64,000 nt of DNA. It comes from Prototheca cutis. Its lineage: Eukaryota > Chlorophyta > Trebouxiophyceae > Chlorellales > Chlorellaceae. How positions within the stretch are numbered: the stretch's first letter is position 1; each line of letters opens with the position of its first letter. Both the position numbers and the translations under genes were made by a program. Where the stretch lies: assembly GCA_002897115.2 (NCBI GenBank), contig BCIH01000001.1, positions 217,687-281,686 of the forward strand. Direction: 5' to 3'. Positions 30,282-41,060 of this stretch are shown piece by piece. The notes below the pieces were generated by a model. It had not been told where the DNA came from, did not search any database, and saw only the letters and a program-made list of their open reading frames with translations.

Positions 30282-31923
30282 ATGGCCAAGACACGCAGGG
30301 TACGAAAACAGCCGGTTGCAATGCATGCAAGGCGTGAAATGACGGGCATTTGAACGATTATTATGCCCCCAAATTGGTGCAGAGGAAGAAGAGGACACAC
30401 GTGCCGGCTCAGGATGCCTCCAAGGCAGGCATCCCCCGGTCCTTTGTCATCAGGAGGGGCCGGTTCTCCACAATCTTCCGGGACCTGGAGAAGGATCTGC
30501 GCCAGATGATGCTTCCGCACACCGCCAAAGCCCTCAAGGTGAGAGATCTCTAGTGGTTGTTGCTGTGCATGGGCTCCTTTGAGGGTGGGACGAGCCATGT
30601 TTGTATGCTATTGCTTGGCCTCACGTCTCCACCACCCCGCCGCAATCACCTGTGAACCGCATCTCCCCAGCGCATAGTCCCCCCCCTCTCTCTCGTGCGC
30701 GCACCACACTTCTTCCCACCCACACACGCACACAGGAGAGCCGGCGGAATGTGCTCAAGGATTTTGTGCAGGTGGCGGGCCCACTGGGCGTGACGCACCT
30801 GATGATGCTGAGTGCCACGCAGAATGCCGGGTACCTGCGAGTGGCCAAGGCCCCCCGGGGCCCGACCCTGACTTTCCGCATCCGCGAGTACGCGTTGGCC
30901 CGTGAGGTGCTGGCCGCACAGCAGCAACCCCGTGCCCCAAAATCCATGTGGCAGACGCCGCCGCTGGTCGTGCTCAACAACTTTGCCGGCACGGAGCACC
31001 TCAAGCTGACGGCACTGACTTTCCAAAACATGTTTCCCTCCATCAACGTCACCACTGTCAAGTTGTCGTCTTGCCAGCGGGTGCTGCTCCTGGACCACGA
31101 CAAGGAGAGCGGGCTCATCCGGCTGCGGCAGTATTCCATCCTGGTGCAGCCTTCTGGCGTGTCGAAAAACCTCAAGGCACTCCTGCGGCGCCGAGGCCTG
31201 CCCGACCTTGGCGGCTGCGCTGACGTCGCGGATTTCCTGACGCGGAGCGGGTATGGGTCAGAGAGCGAGGGCGAGGACGCCGAAGCCAGTCGCGTGGAGC
31301 TGGGCGAGGACATGGGCCGCGGAAACGTCGCCGCGCGCCAGTCCCGCATCCGCCTGCATGAGGTTGGACCTCGTTTGACCCTGGAGCTGGTGAAAGTGGA
31401 GGATGGGCTGTGCGCTGGAGACGTGCTCTACCATGCCCACGTGGAAAAGGACCCCACGGAAGCCGCAAAGCTGCATGACAAGCACGAGGAGCGGGAGCGC
31501 CTGCGTCGCCAGCGCCGCGTGCAACAGGAGGAAAACGTGGCGAGGAAGAAAAAGGAGGCCAAGCGCAAGGAAGAGCTAAAGACCGAACAGCAGCAACAGC
31601 GAAAGAAGCAGCGACGGGATGCGGATTCCGAGGCTGGGCCGGCTTCGGACGATGATGACGATGCGCAGTATTACCGGGACGAGGTCGGGGAGGAGCCGGA
31701 GCAAGGCACGATTCCACGGAAAACCAGGGGAGGACCGCGATTTGGATTCCGGCCCAAGGGCTCTGCTACTGGGTCGCGACAACGAGGCGGTGGTGGTGGC
31801 GGCAGCCGTGGAGGCCGGGGCGGCCGGGGCAGTGCACGGCAGGCAGGCCGGGGGGCCGGCGGCGGCCGGGGCGGTGGGAGCCGGGGCGGCCGCGGTCGTG
31901 GCGGCCACAGGGGACCGCGGTGA
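30282..31923 (+). CDS. PPAN: PPAN/SSF1 Brix-domain ribosome biogenesis protein
   Basis: Three exons: 30282-30299, 30383-30538, 30736-31923; 453 residues, phases consistent. Exon 1 is only six codons (MAKTRR). The Brix domain runs from about residue 10 to 270: KKRTHVPAQDASKAGIPRSF, then VIRRGRFSTIFRDLEKDLRQ, MMLPHTAKALKESRRNVLKD, GVTHLMMLSATQNAGYLRVA, PKGPTLTFRI-type FRIREYALAREV and NFAGTEHLKLTALTFQNMFP, with IRLHEVGPRLTLELVKVEDG at its end. Afterwards come a long basic coiled region and a C-terminal Arg/Gly-rich tail. Known Ssf1/Peter Pan proteins act in the nucleolus on 27S pre-rRNA in early 60S assembly. TGTAA at 32023-32027 lies 100 bp past the stop. It is head-to-head with eS10, so shared regulation of ribosome genes is plausible. 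Confidence 0.95.
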
Positions 31924-32411
31924 TTGGGATCCGTGCATCCTCAAGTTCCCTTATTCATTTTCTGTACCCATGTGTCTCTTGGTCCGCAGCTGCTCTGCTG
32001 CAGCCAGCCATGCATCATCATCTGTAATTTCAGGGATCTCCCATTGCACAGAAGAGGTAAAGACTGGAATCTCAGTAAGCAAACGAGAATGGGTTGGTAT
32101 TGGAGGCATGGCAAAGGACAGGGGTGGGTCAAGGGCAACCGGACATGCCTGCTTGTTGTCAGTGGATGAGGCAGGGGATTTGCTTGGAGGCGCAGCAGCA
32201 GAACAGATTCGCATGTACAGGTTCAGATTCATTGGCACAGGAGACATCAGCAACAGATTGGCCCGGTGATGACGAGGGGAACCAGAGCTTGGAGAAGGAA
32301 TGGTGGACGAACGTCCATTCGCGCACAAAGTGCATCGTCGACGGACAAGCAGCGCACCAAATCCACGGGAACAAGACAAAGACAAGCACTTCTCGTGCTC
32401 CCTATTCCTTT
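31924..32411. other. Intergenic, tail-to-tail
   Basis: 3' regions of PPAN (+) and the PILS-like gene (-). It holds the PPAN TGTAA signal. No gene was seen. Confidence 0.5.
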
Positions 32412-34136
32412 TCACCCTGCAGCGGCAAGCACCCCCCCACCAAGGCCGGCCATGCTGGCAAAGGCTGCGGCCCAGAGGGTGATAGGGATGGCTCCCAGGG
32501 CGTAGAGCTTGAGCAGGAGCCGTGCAAAAGGGGCTGCTGCGGGGCGGGTGGCCTCGCACAGCTGCAGCAGCAGCACGATGTTTTGGGCCGGCGGCATGAC
32601 GGCCTGCAGAAGAAGCATGAACAGCAGAGTGGGGCTGCTTCTTAGAGCGGGCACGCGGGGTGCTGCAAAGGCTAAAGCAGCTGCCGTCACCGCGGGGACG
32701 ACCAGGAAGCGTGTGGTGCCGACAGCGAGCATCATCCTCCCTTCCAGCGCGTCTGCAGGTGCCAGCGCACTGCAAGCCCAGCGCACACAGCGCGCGAACA
32801 ACGTATTGACGTTTTCTTCTTCTGGGAAATCGTCGCCCGATGAGTCGGTCCTTGCTTGCATCAAGGACTCCGCATCGCTCGCCGTTGAGGACTCCCCACT
32901 CCCAAGGCCTAGCTTTCCTCCCGCCATGGCAGCTTTGACGGCCTCGCCGCTGCGGGCCGAAGCCACGAGACTGGATGCCAGGACCAGGACTTGAACAGCC
33001 AACGCCCCGGAAGCCATGAGCTCGGCGACTTCCATCGCGCAGCGCAGCGCAAACCGCATGGCTCCCAGCTCAAAAGGCAGCGCCGCCGCTGCGCGTGCCG
33101 CGGCCGCCGCAGGGGGGCCGCCGCCCAGCAGCAGGAAATGCAGCGCCGGGGTCAAACCCACCACCACGCCAGCCACCATGGCCACCGTCGGCGGGTTGAG
33201 CACCGCTTTCAGGACGTTCATCAATGCCAGAATGGGGTTGTATGCCAGTGGTGGTGACGGTGGTGGGGAGACATTGTCTGCCTGCTCCATTGCCAGACTA
33301 CCGTGTGCAGAAAAATCTGCAGGGGACCTCACTGCCCCCGTCGCTCCCCCGGCAGCATTGTTTCCTGGCGCGCCACCTCCATCACCAGACGAATGAACCT
33401 GCCGGTTGATNAGCGGCATGCACACACTCCAGACCAGGCCATCCATGGTGAGGAGGAACAGTGCCGCCAGGCCGACGGCCGCGTCAGCCGCGGCCCCCGG
33501 GAGCAGCGTGGTGAACAGCAGCGCGGGCAGCGTGAACGAATTGCCAAACGCGCACGCCATGACCATCTGGGCTCTTGCGCCCTTTGGAGCTGGCGCCTCG
33601 GGCACCACGAGCGAAGCCGCCGTCATCGCCGTCATTTTCGACCCTGGGTTCTCTACCACTTCAGCGGTGCTAAACCCAGCGGCAGCGGCGACACTGGCGG
33701 CGATGGTCTCGGCCCTTTGCTGATCAGCCCAAAGACCCAGGCCCCGCGGCCGTGGGCGGGTGACGGCCGGCGCCAGCAGTGCGCCGCAGGCCGCACCCAG
33801 TGCAGCTTGCGCCAGCGCCACGGTCGTGATGACCAGCAGCATGGGCCGGGCGCCGGGGGCAGTCAGCGTATGAGAGACCCGCGCATACATCAAGCACGGA
33901 ATGAGCAGCTGGAAGGACATCTGTGCAGCAAGGAAAATTGAGCACGTTGCTCGGAGCAGTCTTCTAAACATCATGCCTGCACAGACGCAAGGGTGTACCC
34001 ATTACGGGGGTCTCACCTGGCTCAGTACTGTGGCGGTGTTGCCGGGGATGCGCTGGGAGCGCTGGAGCCAGGAAACTGTGACGCAGATCACAAGGAGTTT
34101 GGCCAGGGCGCTGAGCGTGGCGGTGAAGATGTCCAT
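32412..34136 (-). CDS. PILS/auxin-efflux-carrier-like membrane transport protein
   Basis: Two exons on the minus strand: 34136-34017 and 33920-32412; 542 residues from the ATG at 34136. Joined at AGCCAG|GTGAGA to CACAG|ATGTCC the sequence reads ATVLSQMSFQLLIPCLMYAR, matching the conserved N-terminal helix-2 region of the family. About five hydrophobic segments come first (FGNSFTLPALLF is the typical broken helix), then a long loop rich in Ser, Gly and Pro with one ambiguous base at 33411, then five more segments including MMLAVGTTRFLVVPAVTAAA and LLLQAVMPPAQNIVLLLQLC. Land-plant PILS proteins sit in the ER and affect intracellular auxin; the algal substrate is unknown. A longer start at ATG 34436 would add 100 residues that look transit-peptide-like; I prefer 34136 because family members begin close to the first helix. 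Confidence 0.8.
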
Positions 34137-34791
34137 GTCAAAGGCGGGGAGCAGGGCCAGCAGGCGCTGCAGGCCAGGCCCGGCTCCCAGCGCAGTCACG
34201 GCCGGGTTGGTGGCACCTGGGATCTGGACCCTCAGCCGGGCAGGTTTCGCGAGTCGAGCAACAGGCGGGCCCAACTGCTGTGGGTGCAGACCGAGAGGAA
34301 CAGGCTGTACTGCTGAACTGCATTTGATACTGCAAAATGCGGGAGAATGCCTCAATGCAGGGCGCCAACTGGGCGGGTGGGCGACGGACAGACGGCCACC
34401 CACCGGCCTCGCTCCCAGGAACGGCGTCGAGAGCATGGCGTGCAAGACAGAAACCCAGCTGCTGATAATTACATTACATATTAATTGCGGATCAATAGCA
34501 GTTTAATCTGCCAAGGATGCTGGCACAGGCCAGCGTTTGTCCGAGGCTTCTCACGGAAGCGCCGCCGATTTGATCGAGTGAGTCGACACCTAATGTTTGG
34601 CATTGGCTGCGACGAAACCCCTGCATCTCATCCCCAATGCCAACCTGCAGAGCTGGTCTTGTTGCACATGATGCTCAACATGAGTGTACAGTTCAGTCAT
34701 GAGTTTAACATTCTCGAAGGCAAATCACAAAGCTTGGAGGGGATATGGGCGCTGAGCTGCCTTCACCACAGCATGGACACATCAGCACTGG
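34137..34791. other. Intergenic or 5' leader between the PILS-like gene and BOLA2
   Basis: Both neighbours are on the minus strand. The first 300 bp (34137-34436) stay open in frame with the PILS-like start and could be an N-terminal extension. The rest shows nothing recognisable. Confidence 0.45.
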
Positions 34792-35251
34792 CTATGTGGC
34801 CGCTGCCTTTGCCGCCTGCTCTGGTGTCCATGCGCGCTTGATGGAGAAGGCGTGGATGCCTTGCATCAGAGGAGCCACGGCAGCGTTCACCATCTTGTGC
34901 CGCTCCAGCAGGCGCTTGCCTTCAAATCCTGGCGATACAACAGCCACCTCAAAGCTTGTCCCACACCTAGGCCATGAACGGGTTGCCGTGATTGGGAATG
35001 CAGCCTGGGATTGCACTATGGGAGAGCTGCTGTGGTCATCAACGGGTCTCTCCCCAATGCTTTGACAGCGCTCTTGACAACAATCCTCAAGCCGCCATGA
35101 GACCGGCAGCCCCAAACCAAACGGGAAAGCCTGTACTTAGCCAGGGGGACACCCGTGCTGGGTCTCACCCTCCTGATATATCTGTGACCTGGACTTGGGC
35201 ATCTGTCAAGCCTGTTGTGATCGCCGCCTGCACATCCTGGGCGTTCACCAT
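34792..35251 (-). CDS. BOLA2: BolA-like protein 2
   Basis: Two exons on the minus strand: 35251-35169 and 34966-34792; 85 residues. The splice GGAGG|GTGAGA to CCTAG|GTGTGG gives VTDISGGCGTSFEVAVVSPG, followed by FEGKRLLERHKMVNAAVAPL and IHAFSIKRAWTPEQ. This is nearly the land-plant BOLA2 pattern, including the invariant His in ERHKMVNAA and the Cys of the GGCG loop. BOLA2 partners monothiol glutaredoxins (GRXS17 type) on [2Fe-2S] clusters in the cytosol and nucleus. No targeting peptide precedes MVNAQDVQAAI, which fits a cytosolic protein. The gene is divergent from CBSX. Confidence 0.93.
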
Positions 35252-35636
35252 TGGCCCTGTTGCTCCGGGAGTTGGACGGAACGACCGACGCAAGCACCAG
35301 GGCGAGAGGTGACCAGATCAGCACCGCCAAAAGATGTTTTCAATGCACAAAATGGACTGTGTTGGCCATTGCAGCGTGTGTCATGTAGTTGCGAATAAGG
35401 CTGGGCTCACGATCGCGTGTGTGCGCAACGCATGTCCGCATGTGCCGCTCGGCGGAGCCCCAGATGTGATCTGGATCTTAGGGGAGGGTCCCGGAGCTTT
35501 TTACAACTGAGCAACCCGCATTTCTCTTGCACAATTTTTTGAAAGGAGCACGGCATTTCTGTTGCGTTTCTTCCTTTCTTGATTGGTGGTGTTGGTATTG
35601 GTTCGGGTTGTGTCGGTCGTGCCTGGCGACACGTTC
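35252..35636. other. Intergenic, divergent promoters of BOLA2 and CBSX
   Basis: About 385 bp. Nothing coding or structured was recognised. Confidence 0.5.
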
Positions 35637-37232
35637 ATGTCGACATCGGCGCGGTCCCCTCTGTCCACACCCTGGGTGAGAAATGCCCTTCCCATGCACG
35701 CCAGGGGCGCCGCATTCCAAACCCGACTGCCTGCATTTGTGAACCCGTTCAGGGGCATGCAGAATGCCCTGAAGTGCCGTTACCGTCCGGGCAGCACGCC
35801 CTTGGACCCAGCTCCCCCTGAGGTTGGTGGGTGGGCGGGGCGGCGGTTGCCGAGGAACTTCCATAAAGATCCACGGGCAGGCAGGCAGGCCTGCCGTGTG
35901 GGTGACGATGGGATTGCATCGAGTTTGCATGCAGTTTGTTATACGGGAAGGGGAGAAAAATGGTCTCCAAACTTGCTGCTGCCGACGACTCCAACGATGT
36001 GGGCACTGCCTGGCCCCCGCACGCAGCACCTGCTCCATGAGAAGTCGACACCAATCTGGACCGTGTCGGCCTTTATGACGGAGGGAAAGCTGATCACATG
36101 CAGACCTGGTACCACGGTGGATGAAGGTGTGTGTGTCCACGAGCGGGATGGAGGAGGTGCGGGGCACAGTGGGGGGAGGCCCCCCAACAAACTGCCGCCC
36201 ATGACTCGCCTCCCCCCGACCCCTTCTCCTCACTCATTCAAACAACTCTGCAGCACTGGAGCTCTTGGTGACCCACCGGCTGACAGGATTACCTGTGGTG
36301 GATGGTCGGGACTTCGTGGTCGGCCTGGTCAGCAGTTTTGATCTGCTGAGTTTGGAGGACCTTGGCCCGGCCCAGGACGAACAATCAGGTGCACGGGTCC
36401 AGAGGGTTTTTTCTTGTTTTGTTGAACAGCTGGCATGTATTATGAAAAATCCTGAGAAGGTGGAGGGGGGTGTGCACTGGTGCAATGCATGTGGCTGTTC
36501 CTGCGACCCACCTGTCTCGCCAGCTGGGGGCAGGATCGACCACCCTGGAACACAAGGCACCCTGTGCTTTGCTTGCTTGGGCGTTCCATCGACCTGACGT
36601 TTGCTGGCCATGCGACCCGCCCTTTGCAGCGCCGGCGCCGCTGTTCCCCGAATCTGGCGAGTCCTGGGACACATTTTTTGAAGTCCAACGCCTGATGCAA
36701 AAGAATGCAGGGAAAACGTGCGATGGGGGGGGGGGGCTATCGGGAGCTGGGTTGCCGGGAGGCCCGCACAACCTGGTCAGAGTCTGTGCCTGCATTGTCC
36801 ATCAACCACCCCGATCCTTGCGTGGCATGCCGTGCGCTGAGCCCCAAACCCTCCGTTCCCCCCTGACACACACCGCAGGATGGCCGATGTGATGGTCTTG
36901 GACCCAGTCTGCGTGCATCCACACACAACAATCCAGGAGGCAGCCACGCTGCTCATTCGCGAGCACATCACCAGGTAATGCTGCGTTGCCACCGTGCGGT
37001 GATAAAGGCTGCGTGTGCTCTTTTCGAGCTCCTCCCGTTGTTGTTCTGACGCTGGTGTTTTGTGGTCATGGATGCGTCAGCCCACTGAATCCCCGCTCAC
37101 TCACCATATTCTCTTTGCAGGCTGCCGGTGGTGGACGATCATGGGAAGCTGATTGGAATCATTTCACGAGGGGACATCATCCGTGCGGCGCTGGAGGCCC
37201 GGAAGCTACATGGAGCTGCTGGCGTGCAGTAA
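35637..37232 (+). CDS. CBSX-type plastid protein: two CBS domains
   Basis: Six exons: 35637-35822, 36027-36126, 36254-36388, 36630-36717, 36879-36974, 37121-37232; 238 residues, every phase consistent, nearly the length of Arabidopsis CBSX1. Exon 1 is a Ser/Arg/Ala-rich transit peptide (MSTSARSPLSTPWVRNAL...). CBS1 runs from WTVSAFMTEGKLITCRPGTT to VDGRDFVVGLVSSFDLLSLE; a linker with SWDTFFEVQRLMQKNAGKT follows, as in CBSX; CBS2 is MADVMVLDPVCVHPHTTIQE to RLPVVDDHGKLIGIISRGDI. CBSX proteins bind adenosine ligands and activate thioredoxins in plastids and mitochondria; plastid location is inferred from the transit peptide. TGTAA at 37294-37298 follows 62 bp after the stop. Confidence 0.93.
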
Positions 37233-37531
37233 CGAGCTCCATGCACGCTGTTGACAAGGTGCTGGTCCGACATGAACATTGCCAGGATCTGTCTGTAAAT
37301 GAAAATACAAGGCAATGCACAGGGTCCCAGATTCCTGGAACCACATCGAACATAATGGGGTCGCCCACCCCTCAGGGCTGCGGAGACACCGAAAGCCGCG
37401 CCGGGTCGGAAGGATTTGCTGGGTGGGCCTGGGCAAGTGGCGTGACTCGCAGCGAAATCGGGGGCCCGGAGTCCTTGGCCCCAAGACGCAATAAACTTAC
37501 CATGGTCGTGTGAATGTGCCCGACGTGACGC

Positions 37532-40335
37532 ATGTCCTCCCTGGGCGATGGCGATAGGGTGAGTGTGGTCCCGCAGATCACTTCATGGCATGGCACGGAG
37601 TACGGTGCAACAGTGGCGCCCATCTGACCCTCTCCCTTGCTGCTCCTGCAGTCACTAGAACCAGTCAATGCCAATGGAGAACCGGAGGCTCAGGCCGCGG
37701 GTCCTGTGGCAGGGGAGGACCACAAGGAGTCTGAGCCCCAGGTGCGTGACATCTTGGGTGCTGGGGATCATGGCCCATCTGTCCTGCTCGAGGTGCGCGT
37801 GGTGGTAATAGCTGCCATGTGAATGCATTGCAGGCAATAGCCCAAGGAGATCAGGAGAGTGGCCCTTCTCAATCGCCAGACGAAGCATCAGTGCCGGCGT
37901 TGCCGGCCCCGGCAGGGGAGGCCCGGTCGTCAGACTTGGCAGACGATGTCCCATCCCCAGAGCCAGCACATGAGCCCCAATCGCCAGACAGGCCATCACA
38001 GCCGCCGTCACTAGACACAGAATCGAGCCGTTCATTGCGGGCCCGGCCCGCAGAGCCTCAGTCGCCCGCGGCACCGTCCAGCCCCTCTGCCAGCATCACC
38101 AGCCGAGCGGAATCGGGACAATGGCTGGCTGCAGAAACGCCGTCCCCCGGCCCGTCAGAAGGCAGCGCCACAGGCATTGGCTCCTTTGTTCCAGGTGGTG
38201 CTTCCTTTGCTGCGGTGCCGGCCCCGGCGCCCGCGCCGCGGCTCGACCTGCTTGACATCCATCCCAAGTGGTACATTGTCCTGTCCGGGGCAGGCAAGCC
38301 CATTTACAGCTGGCCCGACCCGGCGCCCGAGGGCCTCGCCGCGCTCACCGCCGCCACAGTGGGCCTGCTGGGGTTTGCATCCAGCGGGAGCGAAGAGCTC
38401 CGCAGCATTCGGTGCGGACAGTTTTTGGGAGGATGTTGGAGTGGGGATATGTAGGGGGTTGCGATGCCGGGGTACTGTGCTTATCTCCTCCTGGGACTTG
38501 AACACGGGCTCGGTCCTATGCCTTGTGGGGCGAGCATGCTCGGGGAGTCGGGTCCCCGTTCTGCTGCTCCTCCCATACCCCTGCTCCCGGCCGCTTCAAG
38601 CCCCACCCCGCAAACCCCCGAAATCATCAACCCCCCCACCCCCACTTTACCATGCGTAGTTCTGGCCGGGTAACGGCGGTGCTGTTGGAGCGCCCCCCGC
38701 TGGCACTGCTGGCACTGTCAGCTCGGGCTGACCCCATACCCGTGGTGCGTGCACAGCTGTCCCTGCTGCATGCCGCGGTGGAGTCGGTGCTGACGCGCAC
38801 GGCGCTGGCGGCGGTGTTCCGACGCGCACCGGCATACGACCTGCGCCGTCTGCTGCACGGCACCGAACCCGTGCTGGGTGCGCTGGCTGCAGGGTGGGAC
38901 AGCTGTCCCGCTGCAGCCCTGGGGGCGTACCCCTCGGTGCCCGTGCCCGCGGCCCGCAGAGCGGCACTTGTGTCTAAATTGGATGCCGCTGTCAAGGTAG
39001 CACTTGTTACGCTATGCTGTGCTGTGATATTTATTGAACTGGTTGAGTTGAGTGTGTTGTCGTGCACGGACGGATGGGTGGAAGTTTCCCTTTGGCGTTT
39101 TTAAACCCCCGATCTGAGTTTGCTTGTGGGTCTTGCCGGTGACACGCCGCCTTGTGGCTCTGGCGCCGGCAGGCCCGCAGAGCTGTATCCCAACCCAAAA
39201 CTCCCAACCGATACTTCCCACCCACCTCTCCCTCCCAGGCTCACATCAAACCCACACGCTTGCACACTTCCCACACACGAGCAGGTGACACAGGCGCAGT
39301 ATGGGCTGCTGCTGAGGCGCGGCGGCATGCTGTGCATGTGCGCGGCGCCGGGCCGGCCGGCCCTGAGCCAGTGGGAGGTGCTGCTCCTGCTCAATCTGGC
39401 CGGCGCACTGGCGGGCGGCGAGGCCTTGACCCCGGTGTGCCTGCCCCACGCCGACCCCTCGGTGCTGGTCCACGCCTACGTGCAGCAGCTTTGCGTCGCA
39501 GGCGCTGATCGGTCCGCGGTGGGTGGGGGCGGGAGACCGGCAACCCTGGGCACGGCAGCAGCCCAGACGATGCCACACCTCGAGGGACGGGGGAGTCGGG
39601 CCCAGGCACACGACAGCGCTGCCACAACAGCACCACCCGAAGGGATGACGGTGATGCTGATTGTCCCCGGCGTGCCCGACCGCGCCGCGCTGTCTGCCGC
39701 GGCAGAAGGGTGTCGCGGCGCGGCGGCACTGGCGACGCCGGCGCCGCCGCTGGCGGTGCGGGAACTGCCGTCCAGCGTCGGTGGTGGTGGGCCGGGCACC
39801 ACGCCGCTGCTGCACTTTGCCTACCGCCTGACGGGCGGCTTGCAGTTTGTGTGCAGCTCCCCGGTGTCTGACCCAGAGCTACAAAAGGTTGGCTAGTTTG
39901 GGTGGGGGGGTGGGGGGGGACTGGACGAGGTGTTGTTTTTCTGGGTATTTTGGTGGAATTAGGAATGAGTGGTCGGTCGGCGTCGAGCGGGAGGGAGTGG
40001 GATGACTGCGCAGTGGAGAGTGTGGACATGCATGGGCCCTGGCAGTCTCAACAGCAATGCAGAAAGCTTGACCACCACCGACAATCACTCAGGATATTGT
40101 GCTGGGGTACAGCCAGCTTCGCGCCGCAGCGTACGATCGTGGCTCCGAGGTGGGCGGCCCGCTGGCGTCGACGCGGGTCGAGGTGCGCGGCCGGCTCGTG
40201 CTGGCAGCGATCCTGGGCCGTGCGGGGGAGCTGCTCGCGGCGTTTGATGGGATGACATTCCCGGACGAAGCTACCGCGCACGCCGTGCGCCTGGCCGCCT
40301 GGCTCCGAGCGCAGCACGCCGCATGGTTTGCCTGA
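37532..40335 (+). CDS. MON1: Vacuolar fusion protein MON1
   Basis: Six exons: 37532-37558, 37652-37741, 37834-38411, 38660-38996, 39285-39887, 40093-40335; 625 residues, phases consistent. The first 150 or so residues are Pro/Ser/Glu-rich and disordered. The core begins HPKWYIVLSGAGKPIYSWPD, the first longin strand of MON1, and continues RVTAVLLERPPLALLALSAR, AQLSLLHAAVESVLTRTALA, DLRRLLHGTEPVLGALAAGW and QYGLLLRRGGMLCMCAAPGR, ending in the third longin-like part LLHFAYRLTGGLQFVCSSPV. MON1 pairs with CCZ1 as the GEF that loads Rab7 on late endosomes and vacuoles. The CCZ1 partner is not in this window. About 60 residues between the second and third longin parts are low-complexity (Gly/Ala/Thr-rich). 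Confidence 0.9.
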
Positions 40336-41060
40336 CACAGAGCTGTAACTGGCGGCGTCGAGAGTCGTGTTGAGTGGCCCCCGCGGGCACTGGAGGTGAT
40401 GACTGGCAAGATAGATGGTTCCAAGGAGAGGCGTGCAAGTGTGAATGCATTGCAGCAGATGACATCCGTGGTGAATGGACAGAGACTCGACCAGTTCGAC
40501 CTTGAGCCGTGGGTAGGAGTCCCGGAGTATTTTCCACGGAGCCTTATCCTAACATGCAGAGTCTCAAATATGACCAAGGCCGAAACCTTCGTGCGCGGAA
40601 ACGATCGCGCTCGGCGCGAGGGATGCAAACAGGTTCAGAATAGCTCTAACATTTCTCTATATTCGATCAGTAAAAGATGCTCCTTCAATGCGCATTCCGA
40701 CGAACTGTGATCGGATGTGCCGCACGGCACCGTCAGCGACTCCCCCGGACTCCGGCGATGCCTTGCTTCGGCTTCCCCTCCGTTCCCCCACAGTGGAGAA
40801 TCAAGCCGACTCAAGGGAATGTGCAGCCCATATGGGACACATTCATGCAATAGGTCATGGATCAACCTGTTTCTTGGATTCGGAATGCGAGCAGAATCGT
40901 GCATGTCGAGCTTCGCTCGAATCGTACCGCCGGGGGGCAAGCCGGGGCCGGGTCTGGTTATGGGTCCTCCGCTGGCGGTACCAAAAAACTGTCGAGAGTG
41001 GGAGGCGGAGAATTTCCTCCAATCATGCCTGTGACACTGAGCACCAAGTAAAATGCCTGT
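40336..41060. other. Intergenic, tail-to-tail
   Basis: 725 bp between MON1 and the CLASP-like gene. TGTAA at 40344-40348 is very close to the MON1 stop. No coding pattern was seen. Confidence 0.5.

Noticed and set aside
30300..30360. Longer PPAN first exon reading on from MAKTRR
   Set aside because: It ends in a stop after 23 codons; the GTACGA donor joined to GTGCAG|AGGAAG restores the conserved RKKRTHV start.
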